Shown here: piece by piece, positions 1-10,418 of the stretch | How positions within the stretch are numbered: position 1 is the stretch's first letter | How the letters are laid out: each line of letters starts with the position of its first letter | DNA from: Setomelanomma holmii | Lineage: Eukaryota; Ascomycota; Dothideomycetes; Pleosporales; Phaeosphaeriaceae | Direction of reading: 5' to 3' | DNA length: 64,000 bases | Assembly (NCBI GenBank): GCA_010015745.1 | Contig: ML978194.1 | Location: 124,001 to 188,000, forward strand | Notes under the pieces: model-generated | Database searches by the model: none | What the model was told of the DNA's origin: nothing | Seen by the model: the letters and a program-made list of their open reading frames with translations, nothing else | Made by a program: the position numbers and the translations under genes

Positions 1-746
1 CGTCTCCTAGGCAGTGTTGTTAGTGTACGGTCTCACAATCATGAGACGAGTGTCTTACGGTGGAGATCTCGAGTCTCGTCTTGGGCCTCCACGATCAAAA
101 TCTCTGCCTCTTCCTCTATGACCTCCTCTGCGATCATCCCCACGAAATCGACCTCCACGACCATGCTCTGAACGTTCAGGTCGATCAGGTCTATCGTTGC
201 GCTGCTCGTCGCGGCGGAAGGAATCGATCATGTCATCGTCCGTCTGGCCTGCTGCGCGGCGGCGTTGCTCTGCGACGGCTTTCGATTGCTGTCTGCTGCA
301 TTAGTCGTGCATCTTCTACCAACATGAAGTGTCCTACCTGTTCTTGTTGGAGCTCGAGTTTCTTGGCCTCCAACAGCTCCCTTGGCACTCCCACAGCGCT
401 TTCCTGCGCGCTTAGCATAAGGTCCCATAGGTCCTTACAAAATGCCGCTGTTTCCTTGTTCAAGAAGCCTGTAAGTTGGATTTGTATTTCCTTGATCTTG
501 GGCTGCTTGTTGTGAGCTCAGGAAGAACGAAGCGCAGGGTGGCTTGCTCACAAATTGGTTTTGCTCGATCAGGTTGTAGCATGTCTCTACTACGATGTCG
601 TCTTCGTCGCCGAGGATGTCGGTGATTTTGTTTGCGATCCACTTCTTCATCAAGTCAATGTTGACCCTCTTAATGTCGACTTGCTTATCGAACTCTGGTG
701 GGAACTTAGTCGCCCTAAGACGCTTCTGGTCGATGCTGAGCGCCAT
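1..746 (-). CDS. PWI-domain RNA-processing protein (SRRM1-like), 3' end outside window
   Basis: The protein starts at 746 with a PWI fold: the PPEFDKQVDIKRVNIDLMKKW stretch starts near residue 17, and PKIKEIQIQLTGFL follows across the first junction. PWI domains bind nucleic acid in SRm160/SRRM1-type splicing coactivators in the nucleus. Exons read 552-746, 338-502, 59-288, then 6 or fewer. The introns at 503-551 and 289-337 are both 49 nt and phase 0. The intron at 7-58 starts GTAAGA and ends CTAG after a CTAAC branch. The third exon encodes an RGG/RS-like tail (DDDMIDSFRRDEQ, then GRGGRFRGDDRRGG), as expected for such factors. The 3' end lies beyond the left edge. The family assignment is strong; the exact orthologue is inferred. 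Confidence 0.82.
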
Positions 747-1390
747 TTCGTCTGCTCGAGAGCTCGATTGATTGCGTGAGGGATTGTGTGCGACGTGATG
801 GTGGATGAAGAGTGAGTGCAGCGTCAGGCGTTGGAGCTTCAGGTTGCGGCTCGGCGGGTCGGTAGCTCTTCTCCGATTACGTCAATTCAGGTACGCGAGC
901 TCGTGCTTCTCCAACAATCTCACCGTGCTCAAGTCTTCCACTACAGCATGTCAACGTCTGAAAATCTATTTAGAGCGTATGCTGCCGGATAGAGTTATGC
1001 TGGTGGTACATTTCCACGACTCGGCCTTCTGACTTTCAGAGCACCTTGACCTAATTGGCCATTCGCGATGTCCTCTATTATCGAATATGGAAACAGTAGT
1101 CTCGAGACGACGCTTTCTTCCACAAAGATGACAGGCACCGTAACAAGCTGAAGCTATTGCAACCATGAAACACATGTCTTCCTTTCCAAAGTCGTGAATT
1201 TTTGTTTACTACAGCATCATCGGAAGAGCTTCTATCTCCTCACATGCACTTTAGACGACCACCATCATCATCATCCACTTCCCATCATATTCCTCTCAGT
1301 CAAGTCAATTCGGAACTATATTTTCTTACCTGCTTTGCCGCATACCGTCATACAATCGTAGCCGCCCTCGCAGAACAAGCCTAAGCACTC
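747..1390. promoter_or_regulatory. Divergent intergenic region
   Basis: These 640 bases separate two genes transcribed away from each other and must hold both promoters. The last 200 bases before 1391 are pyrimidine-rich, as is common in fungal 5' leaders. I see no clear TATA box and no coding frame I trust. Confidence 0.4.
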
Positions 1391-2177
1391 ATGGCCGACA
1401 CCGAAGCTCCTCCCACAACCGCATCAGAGCCACTCCCACCCGTGGACGAAGCAGTAGTCGAAGACCCGCCTGCTGATGAGCCCCTCGCAGAAGTAACTGA
1501 GGAAGCTGCCGAGCCAGCTNNNNNNNNNNNNNNNNNNNNNNNNNNNNNNNNNNNNNNNNNNNNNNNNNNNNNNNNNNNNNNNNNNNNNNNNNNNNNNNNN
1601 NNNNNNNNNNNNNNNNNNNCCGAGCCCCTCGCAGAAGCAACTGAGGAAGCTGCCGAGCCACCCACTGAATCCGCCCCCGAAACAGCTCAAGCCGATGAAG
1701 TCCCAGGTGTCGTCGAAGAAGATCCAAACGCCGCTGCGCTTATCGAGACCGAACAAGCCATTGAGCGCGCAGTCGCAGCTCCAGAGGCACCCGCAGTGAT
1801 CGAGCCCGAGCCCTTGCCTGAGCAGCCGGCTGAAGAGCCAGCTAAGCCTGAAGGCGCGGTTCAGCATATCAAGGAGGCTGCCGCAGACGTCAAGGAGACA
1901 TCCAAGAGCGTCAAAGCAGCTGAGGTTGCTGCACCAAGTGTTGTGTGAGATCACTCACACCCGTGACGTTGGATGTCGCTGACCTTTACGTACCAGGTCA
2001 AAGAAAAGCAAAGTCGGTAGGGCAAAAGCCAGAGTCTCCCGTAAGGTCATGCCTAAGGTCCTTGGTATCGGCGTTCCGAAAGAAGCTGTCCCGCTGGTGA
2101 CAAAGCTGCGCCAAAAGAAGAAGAACGGCGAAGATATCGGCAAAATGGTCAACATGTGCATGATTGCACTTGGGTAG
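1391..2177 (+). CDS. Acidic repeat protein with basic C-terminal segment, broken by assembly gap
   Basis: I do not recognise this protein. Exon 1 (1391-1944, including 100 Ns) encodes an Ala/Pro/Glu-rich, probably disordered chain. The unit EPLAEVTEEAAEP lies just left of the gap and EPLAEATEEAAEP just right of it. The intron 1945-1996 starts GTGAGA and ends CAG after CTGAC. It joins in frame to exon 2 (1997-2177), which encodes a basic, folded-looking tail (KKSKVGRAKARVSRKVMPK, then IGKMVNMCMIALG). The frame stays open across exactly 100 Ns, but 100 is a usual placeholder, so the true length and frame inside the gap are unknown. No signal peptide or membrane segment is seen. It is probably a lineage-specific protein. 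Confidence 0.6.
1520..1619. other. Assembly gap (100 N)
   Basis: This is a run of exactly 100 Ns inside the coding exon above. Near-identical units of about 39 nt flank it (1478-1516 and 1622-1660), so it probably marks a tandem repeat the assembler could not resolve. Confidence 0.97.
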
Positions 2178-2618
2178 TCATGTATTGACAGTTGACGAGC
2201 GGAGGTGTTGAGACGCGTTCTTCTTTCTTCCCTTAGACCCTACCCTGCTGTATCCTATGAGTTTCTGAAGATTATGTCATGGAATGAATCCCGAATCAAT
2301 CCCATTCTTCTTCGCATGCTTCTATTCCAACTCTCTTCAGTTTTCCCGATCCATGATGTGATGTACGCCCCTTATTTTAGAGCTTTCCAAAAAGTTGTAC
2401 AGGAACGTCCGCGCCACAGCTGCTACAAACATTCGTCAAGTATTCTTTTCCGTCCACAATTGCGCTTATGACAAGGCACCGCGAACTCATGTTGACGGAT
2501 ACTTGTTCGGACGCCTGACACAGCTTGTACTCCTTCAGATGGCACCTTATGCTGTCTCTCAACCTAATCTCGACAATGGTTAAACTGCTCCGCTTCCTTT
2601 ACAGGTCCCTCCCGCTCT
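2178..2618. other. Convergent intergenic region
   Basis: This lies between two genes that converge. I see only probable 3' UTRs and no supportable gene. Confidence 0.4.
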
Positions 2619-3061
2619 TCAGCCCCCAACAGCCCTAGCAACATTCCGTCGCGCCTCATCCAACCCCGCGTTCAGCCTTCCCATGCGATGCGCCTCCTTG
2701 ACTTCATAATGATACTTCAACAAATCTTTCGCTCTCTTCAAGTCCACATCGTCGTCGTGCTTGTCTGGTGTGTTTGAACTTGCGGACTGTGCTGGCGCTT
2801 GTGATGATGTGTGTGACGTGGTGAGATGTGGGTTTGGGTTTGGGTTTGGATTTGGATTTGGGCGCGCGGAGACGAGTGCGAGGGCGGCGGTGGGGTCCTG
2901 GGGGGTTGTGAGTAGGTGAGTAAGTGAGGGGAGATTTGTATGGATTTGAGGGAATGGGATCGGGCAGGCAAAGAACGTACGCAAACTCGCAGAGAAACAA
3001 GATCAGAGAGGATTTCGGCGACAGTGATTGTGTTTTCTTTCTCTGGAATAGGTTTCGCCAT
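2619..3061 (-). CDS. Small unrecognised protein with (Pro-Asn) repeat
   Basis: I do not recognise this 119-aa protein. Exon 1 (2981-3061) encodes MAKPIPEKENTITVAEIL and onward. The 83-nt intron 2898-2980 starts GTACGT and ends CCCAG. Exon 2 (2619-2897) is in phase 0 with exon 1. The middle has an (Asn-Pro) run from a TTTGGG/TTTGGA repeat. The C-terminus looks like a helical conserved module (KRAKDLLKYHYEVKEAHRMG, then GLDEARRNVARAV). It is divergent from the FAHD1-like gene at 3376. A chance gene model is unlikely because the splice signals and frames agree, but the function is unknown. Confidence 0.6.
2831..2862 (-). repeat. Hexanucleotide repeat coding for Pro-Asn
   Basis: About five 6-bp units (GGTTTG or GATTTG on the plus strand) lie within the small gene's second exon and give a Pro-Asn run. 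It resembles telomere-like hexamers, but the copies are few and in frame. Confidence 0.75.
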
Positions 3062-3375
3062 ATCACTTGCTGTCTATTCAGTATTTGTGTGGCTTTGGAA
3101 AACGACCATGTCAGGTCAATGAGCATGTCCGATCTCGAAGTTCATGAGTCGAGATCGAAATGACGTCGCGCGCAACGTGGGTCCAAGCTCCCACCCCACA
3201 TCGGCAGCCTTGCCGTAGCGCGTCTCTCGCAAGGGTCCAGTTCAATCGCCGTTGATTGCCGGGCATGTTGCCGGTCGTCTTGCAATTGTTGACCCTTTGG
3301 TAAACATTTCTAGACTTCTATCTTTCACAATTGGGTATTGAGGATTATTGTTGCGAGCTTGAGGCATCGTTCATT
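3062..3375. promoter_or_regulatory. Divergent promoter region
   Basis: These 314 bases lie between the small minus-strand gene and the FAHD1-like gene and must carry both promoters. No specific element was recognised. Confidence 0.35.
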
Positions 3376-4415
3376 ATGGCGAGTATACAAGCCATTAGGA
3401 ATAATTGCCGCAAGGTAAGTGATATATGTCTTTTCGAGGGGTGTTGTGAGATGGAGGAGTAGAGGAAGAGCTGCGGATTGGAATACCTGGATGAAAGAAT
3501 TGGATATGCATGGATTCGGTCAATCGAGAGTGAGGAAACTGTTGTTACTTCTGAGCACTTCCGTCACAGGAAGTGTGGACGATGTAAATGGACAAGACTG
3601 ACATGTTTCCAGGTCATGTGCATAGGTAGGAACTATGCGTAAGAATAATCATAACCCTGCCTTTGAAGCTTGCTGGCTGATCTCTGGCACAGCGACCACA
3701 TTAAAGAGCTTTCGAGCGCGACACCCAAGCAGCCATTTTTCTTCCTGAAGCCCCCGTCATCAATTCTGCTCCCTGGCGCTGGTGCAGTATTGCGTCCTCG
3801 AGGCGTGACCATGCATTATGAGGTGGAATTGGGCTTGATCATGGGCAAGACAGTCAGAGACTTGCATCCCGAAGACACGAAAGGAGCCATGGATGCTGTC
3901 GAAGGTACCTTTCCTTTGCTTTTACATGTCTACTACGTGTTGCGTCCCTCACCTACGCCAATATATCCACTAACTTTTCGAAAACAGGCTACCTCCTTAC
4001 CATCGACATGACTGCACGAAACGTACAAGACGAAGCAAAGAAGAAAGGTCTACCATGGTCCATCGCGAAAGGCTTCGACACATTCCTTCCCATCAGTAAC
4101 CTCATCGCCAAAAGCCGCATCCCTGACCCACAGAACGCTCACATCTGGCTCTCCGTAAACGGCGAGATGAAGCAGTCCGACAACACCGAACTCATGTTGT
4201 TCCGGATCCCAAGACAACTTAGCGATATCAGCAGGGTAATGACGTTGGAGAAGGGAGACATTGTGCTGACGGGGACGCCGAAGGGTGTCGGGGCGGTAAA
4301 GACGGGGGATATTATGCGTGCTGGGCTGAAGGTGAATGGAAAGGCTATTGAAGAGGCGAGTCTGGAAGTACCGGTTGAGGACCGAGAGGGACTCTATGAG
4401 TTCCGCGAAACGTAG
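3376..4415 (+). CDS. FAHD1-like fumarylacetoacetate hydrolase family protein (acylpyruvase / oxaloacetate decarboxylase type)
   Basis: FAHD1 proteins hydrolyse acylpyruvates and decarboxylate oxaloacetate in mitochondria, using a Mg2+ or Mn2+ site. The 234-aa model has exons 3376-3414, 3613-3638 (a 26-nt exon), 3693-3904 and 3988-4415. Visible hallmarks are GRNYADHIKEL across the second junction, FFFLKPPSSILLPG, the metal-ligand motif EVELGLIMGK, GYLLTIDMTARNVQDEAKK, the KGFDTFLPIS segment, and the C-terminal TGTPKGVG loop. The length matches small single-domain FAH proteins. The very short exons mean that automatic gene finders could miss the N-terminus. There is no clear long targeting peptide, so location is uncertain. 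Confidence 0.9.
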
Positions 4416-4492
4416 GGTAGCAAGTTATGTTCGATGTTGATGACCCTTGTTCAGATGACGACATGCTCGCGCTCCATTTCCTCCCATTCATC

Positions 4493-6651
4493 CTATGATG
4501 GCGTGATCAGTGTGGGAAGAGGCGGCTTAGTGGGTGCCTGCGGCACACGAGGTGCAGCGCGGGAAGAAGAAGCTTTACTGGCACCGTAAGTCCGCGGACC
4601 ATTGTTCGGATGAGTCTGATTGGTAAAACGATTCGCAGGTGTAGCTGCCGTCCTAGACTTCGCTAGACTCAATGTCTTCGAGCTTGGCCAGACCTCATCC
4701 TGATCGGGTTGAAAGCCATCCCCAGCCTTAGCGGGTGTTGCTTGGCCCTTACCATTTGCCTTCTTCCGAGGGCTCGTGGGCACAAAGGCTGACAGCGTAG
4801 GCGCAGGAGGCTGACGTGGGACAATTGGAGGCTTGGAATAGACACAAGGACCACGCTGGGGATGCTTTTTGCAGTTCCCGCACACAGGGTGTTTCTTATC
4901 ACAGCGAGTCTTTGCCAATCGACACGAATTGCAACTCCTTTGTTGCACCGCCACTGCCGCTTTACGAGGCGAAGTCCTGACGGGACTGGCGGCGGCGTCT
5001 AGCGCTGCACGTGGAGCGACTTTTACTTCTTGTTGCTCTCCAGCTAGCCTATCTGGCGGCATTCGAGGATTGTTCGGCTTCCTCCGCTTCGTTGCTGGTT
5101 CCGGGGCGAGCTGTGTCTCGGCGATCGGTGTCGCTTTCTTCACAACAGCTTCTGGCTGGACACGTACGACCTCATTGTTTTTCTTCACTTGCGACCGGGT
5201 CAAGCGAGGGCTAAAGACGTCTTCTTCCAGCTTTCGCTTCCCGGTCTTCAGCTTGACGATGAGCTGTGTTGGAGACTCGGAAATCAGGGTGCGCGACGTA
5301 GGCTCTTGAGCACGAGCGGGCGAGATCGCCTTTAGTCGACTGGCAATCTGCGTAGGAGGCAGGGTGCCAGAAGAGCGGACGTTTCGTGCTCGTGTTGGAG
5401 AGTCCAGACCACGAACAGGAGTGACCACATCTGAACGATCAACAATCTGCGTAGGAGGCAGTTGGTCGAGAGAGATATTGTTCTGTACTCGCGATCGAGT
5501 TGTCGGCAGTTTCGGTTGTTGCGCCTCGACCTCTCGTGATTTCTTTGGATCATGGATTGACTTCCTCTGCATCATCCTGAATCTCGCTGACATATCGTCT
5601 CGGCCCTTACTTGGTGAGGAGACGAGCGTAGAGCTTGAGCTTCTGCATAACGTCAATCGTGTGTATCTTAAGCATTTCTGAGTTCTTACTTTTGCTTAAC
5701 CTCAGGGCTACGAGGAGCGTGCAAAAGCTTAACGGCTGGCGGCCTGTCGTCATGAGGAATTATAAAGTCTTCGTCCTCGGTCTCCGAGTCGACGGCTTTC
5801 TGCTGTCTCAAAGGCGGTGGCCTCATATGCTCCGGCGTCGACCTCCTGGTGATCTCGACTTGTGGGTCGTTGCGATCTATGATATAGCTTGTTGTATCGG
5901 GGGCTCCTGTGGCACCCTGTCTTGACGGCGGCGGTGGCACTTGCTCTCGTTCTTCCTGGCGAGAAGCCTCTTTCGCGAATCTGTCCTCCATCAAGGTGTG
6001 CCTGCTTTTGTGGGAGGATACCCCATTGGAGCGCCCCAGAGGTCGTGCTGTCTGCTTGCCATGCTGCTTCGGTGCCGCCTTGGGCTGCACCTTATGAACC
6101 TCCTTCGGTTGCCTTTGACGCATGAGAGTCAGGTTAGTCACATCCCTCTCCAGCTTCTTGATAGTGTCGGCGTCCTTGATTCGATCAGCCTCCAGACGCC
6201 CGATACGCTCCAGAAGTATCTCCACGTCTCTCGAGGTGTCTTTGACTTTGTCAATGTGATCCTCAATGCCAGCGACCTGTCTCTCAAGCTCAATCTGCTT
6301 CTGTCGAACATTCTTGTTCTTCTCAGTGAAAACCTTGAAGCTCTCAATCTCACCCTCAACCCACTTGTCGAAAGGTCTGTCACGCTCGTCAGACTCGATA
6401 GCAATCACCTTCTGCTCGATGTCGCGGATGCGAGATATTGCTGCCTCAGCAGCCTCCGCGATGGCTTCAGTGGATTGGATGCGAGACTCGTAGCCACGGT
6501 TATGGGATTCGAGCTCTCGCATGCGGCCATACAGTTGTTCTTGTTGGTGAAGTGTCTCCTTGCCCCACAGCAGGGCTTCGGCGGCCTCGAATGGCATGCG
6601 CTGTGGATCGTTGGCAACTTGAGAGCTACCGGGTCTACTACGTTGACTCAT
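4493..6651 (-). CDS. Coiled-coil protein with a C-terminal-side Zn2Cys6 cluster
   Basis: Two long open frames join through a 47-nt intron (5643-5689, GTAAGA to GCAG, branch TTGAC). The junction restores frame: ...EVKQ-K-SSSSTLV. The product is about 703 aa. Residues 35-175 are a strong coiled coil (MRELESHNRGYESRIQSTEA, then IGRLEADRIKDADTIKKLE). The middle is disordered and repeats the short motif LPPTQI(V/A). A Zn2Cys6 cluster lies near residues 553-584 (SCNSCRLAKTRCDKKHPVC, then GNCKKHPQRGPC), with spacing CX2CX6CX6CX2CX8C. The tail is Pro/Ser-rich. Zn2Cys6 clusters normally sit at the N-terminus of fungal transcription factors; here there is no fungal-specific regulatory domain. It could be a chromatin or DNA-binding scaffold. 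The function is unknown. If the intron is wrong these would be two genes. Confidence 0.72.
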
Positions 6652-7149
6652 GTCTGTGGTGTTTCAAGCAGAGAGCTGGCCATTCGCTTTGACCTGACTG
6701 ACGTAGGAGAGGTGAAGCTCAATGGTTCAATCAACGCACTGTGATTGTCAAGAGATTTGCGTATGGAAAGAGCGTGCAGTGAGGAACAGAGAACTGAAAC
6801 GAGACGAATGAGGGTTTTGCTGTTATGGAGTGTGTGGTAGAAGCCGAAGTAAGTGAATTCTCGATATGACGCAAGTAATGGTCTGGGGAGGAAGGCACGG
6901 TTGTGCGTACCTTCCCAAACCCAATGCGACGCGTCCGTTTCGCGTTATTTAGCCATGATGAGCAAACGAATGACAAGAACCGAGCTCATGGAAGCTCAGA
7001 AACAGTCTCGGGCAGCAGTAGAACCGAACTCACCTCCTCGCTGCACGCACTACAGATGTACGCGATCACGTGCAGAGTAGGAGTGCAAGAAAATGAAGTA
7101 ATCTCTTTCTTATTCCTTGCTACCTACTCATCGCCTCCACGTTCCACTT

Positions 7150-9464
7150 TCATGCAGCCCGCTTCGGTCCTTTCGGCGCATCCAAAACCTCATCTCTCTT
7201 CATAATCCGTATCTTACTATCCTTCTTCGCACTTTCCGGATCGCTCTCCTCCTCCTTGGGCCGCTCTGCTACGCTCTTGTCGTAGCTGCTGGGATCGATA
7301 CCGAGTATGCCACCGACGTTGTTGCGGTCGCCTGGGACAGAGAATTCGCGAAACGCATATCTCCACTCGTTGAGAAAGCCGCGTATTGCTTTGCCGACCT
7401 TGTCTTTGCCGTTCTTGGAGTGGTGACCGGTTCCAGTGATGGCGTAGACGGGGCGGGAAGAGGAGCTGTGCTTGAGTAGAATGCCTTCGAGATATGATAC
7501 TGATTCATCTGGGTGTAAACCTGAGATCATGTCAGCTGTGTTTCTCAGGCGCATGTACTCGAGCTGGCTTACCATGTAGGTCAACATATAGCTCTCTAGA
7601 GCTATCGGTGTCCTTGTTGCGGTCTTCGTAGAGAATGCGAGCGGCCTCGCGATGTGCTTCGCGCATGAGATTGTTTTCACTCTGCCCTCGAAGACTGAGA
7701 GCTTTGGCAGCACGCGAATCACTGCGGTTCCAAGCTTGTGCCGCACTACATATGTCAGCCAGTTCCTATGCCTCTCTGACAGTGTATATACCTTTGCAGA
7801 AACTTGTTACGTAAACTGCCGTGCTTGAACGCTTCCGCTCGAGCCTTGAGATACATCTGATTGCCCTTCTCGCCAGTCTCTAGCCACGGGATATGCTGAG
7901 GCGCAGGAATAGCTTGCGCAGCCGCACTGTTCTCCCGAGTCCCGTTGAAGCTCTTTGCTGGTCTCAGACTCTTGCGTACAGGAGTCGCAGGGGCAGGGGC
8001 TGGTGACATGCGAACGACATCTGCGAGATTGTTTGGCGTAAGAGGTTCCTTGGTGTGGCCGTGACCGCCGCGCTTGCCATGATGTCGCTTTCCTGTCTTC
8101 GCGGCAGCAGCAGAGCCTAAGCTTGGAAATGCCTCATTATCGTCGACTGCAAGCACAGACGGTGTCGTGGCTCGTGAAGGTTGGCGACTCCCGGTACGAG
8201 ATTGCGGTCGACTCCCACCACCTGGGGTAAATGTGGGAAAGGGACTGAGACCTGGCGGAGGACGTGTTGCACCACCAGTCAAGCCATACAGCTGTTCCAG
8301 TGTAGTTGCTTCGGATGTGCTAATTTGCGGCGTCCCAAATGGCGAGCCGTTGGAATGGAGAGTGGGGAACTCGTAGTCTGTCATCTGGAAGTTCGGGATC
8401 GCTGGATGAAGAGGTGGAGTAGAGACATCTGAGATGGCTATGCGGGCCATCAGCGCTGATGGGTCATGCGAGAATAAGCAGGTTTCTCCAGCGAGGCAGT
8501 TTCCGTTGAGAAAATACTTGCAGAGCGTCTTGCTCGTGTCGTGGCTAAACCTGCAGTCTGCCCTGGCGCAATGTCCTGTGGACAAGAAGTACTTGCACAC
8601 TATGTTGCTTTTCTGCTGTCCGGCTGGTGTCGCAGGTCTGAACGTAGGATTCATGGACTTGCCGACAAGATACCCAGCATGCTCGTGATTGGGAGTGGAA
8701 ACCTGCTGTACGTCCATCTGCTGTCCCATGAGTGCGAGCAAAGCTGCGCTCAGGTCGAATCCGTTGGCCTCGAGCACCTTCTCAAGCTCTTCGTCCGATC
8801 GGTCATCCCTAAGAATCGACCGGAGCATGTCGTACGGCCCCATGTCCATTGTCTGCGGTTGCACCCATTCTGCTGCTCCGCCGTTCAGCGTCCCGTCACC
8901 AAGCAGGGATGATTCTGTGCTGCCCGAGTCGTCGTTCACCAGCCAATCCACCGAGTGGCTATCGAGATCGCCATAGGCGTCCGTGTTCGGGCTCGTGCCC
9001 TCGCTGAACTGGTATGCGCTCAAGCTCGGACTATGGGGGATGTGCGGACTGGAGAAAGCAAGGCGCGGAGACGGTCTCGGGGACGTGAATGGAGAAGCAG
9101 TTGACGACTTGGCGCGCGAAAAAGCTGGCGGCACGATGCCAAAGCCGGGCGGGGGGTTGATGGTGCGCGGCGAATTATTCACGGGGGTCGGGGCGCGGTT
9201 GGCCTGCCATGGAGCTGGCGACGGGCGGCGGATGACGGTATGGCGGCTCGGGGGAGGACTACTCGACGAGCTGCCTGCGTCGCGAGAGCGCCAGAGACAG
9301 TCCAGGACGATATTCTCCAGCGACTTGCCCGTGAGGTTGGTCGCCTTGCGCATCAGCTCCTCCAGCCTGTCCGTCTTGTCCTCCTCGTCGAGCGCGTCAT
9401 CTTGCAGCACGGGCAGCGCCTTCTCGTAAAGGTCGTCGGGGACCATATTGCTGCAGATGCTCAA
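7150..9464 (-). CDS. CUE-like / CCCH zinc finger / DUF1771 / SMR-domain protein
   Basis: The 738-aa model has exons 7792-9464, 7573-7745 and 7150-7520. Introns are 46 and 52 nt and all frames agree. Features in order are an N-terminal helical segment (EEDKTDRLEELMRKATNL), a CUE/UBA-like segment (LRDDRSDEELEKVLEANGFD), two CCCH fingers (CKYFLSTGHCARADCRFSH and CKYFLNGNCLAGETCLFSH), a DUF1771 helix (KARAEAFKHGSLRNKFLQ, continuing across the junction), then SMR with its DLHGLHPDE and GTGHHSKNGKDK motifs. SMR domains of Cue2/N4BP2 type cleave RNA at stalled ribosomes, and DUF1771-SMR pairing is established. CCCH fingers suggest direct RNA binding. It is probably a cytoplasmic RNA-quality-control factor. 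A second start at 9446 is possible. Confidence 0.88.
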
Positions 9465-10418
9465 GAGATATCAAGGGGTAAGCACGGTAGTGCAGAGCTA
9501 CGGGAGCACGCAGGAGGGGTGTTGCGATGGATCGATGGAAGCCCCGGGGTCCTGGGGCTGATTAAGGACTGCGGGTAATGGCAGAAGAGGGCGGCCGGCG
9601 CGTCAGAAAACGAAGCTGCAATGAAGGACTTGTAGTCCCGCAGGAACAGCTGCGAGACTCGCAGGTGCGCCAAAGAGGGCCAAAGGAGTGAATGTTGCCC
9701 TGATGCAGGCGAATGAAGCTCGACCACTAGCCTCCGTGTGGGGTTCAAGATTAGCCTTCCAGCTTCCCTCCCGTCGACCAGGAGCCCGATCTTCCAAGAA
9801 TTTGGGATGCGTCTGCACCTACGACTATGCACTCTAGCAGCGCATTACATCGTGCTGGGGCTTGTTGTGGTGGCTAGGATGCGGGTGCGAGTGCGAGGTG
9901 GATACGGCCAGAGAGTCGTGTACCTGCAACTTGGCCTTGGTCCGCCTCGAAGAAGCATGCATATGCGTCGATGCTCGTTCGCATCATTGGACGCCTGCTG
10001 CCTGGGATCTGAGGCTGAGATGCTGCCAGGATCATGCGTGCCAGCCTGATGAAAATAGCACATGTCCTTCGATCGAAGTTTCTGCAGATATGAAGTGATA
10101 TTTCAGCCCTTCTGAATGCTATTGCTGCTTGTGCATTCCTGTCTGCATTCAGTGCGTTCGTCCTTCACGTGTCTAACAACCATGCGGCGGTGCACGCTAC
10201 CTATGCGCCCTGGTCTCGGGACTAGGTCACTGCTATGATGAAACCATGCGGCACCCATCTGCTAGTGAGCTTACCTCACCTACCAACACCACAACCCGCG
10301 GCGTTTCGTCCGCTCCACACACATCAAACACGTACGGAATGTCCAGGTAACTCTACCTCACGCAACCTCACTTCACCTTCCGCTCCCCCCTTCCCGCCCT
10401 GATCCGCGCCGCTCCGCC
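9465..10418. promoter_or_regulatory. Divergent intergenic region
   Basis: This is about 950 bases between the SMR-protein gene and the Tvp38 gene, which are transcribed away from each other. Open frames here lack family features. I see no gene; it should hold both promoters. Confidence 0.4.

Noticed and set aside
2831..2862. Telomere-like hexamer run
   Set aside because: Only about five imperfect units, in frame within a gene; no sign of a chromosome end.
5941..6744. 267-codon plus-strand open frame
   Set aside because: It is the antisense shadow of the coiled-coil exon, with no family features.
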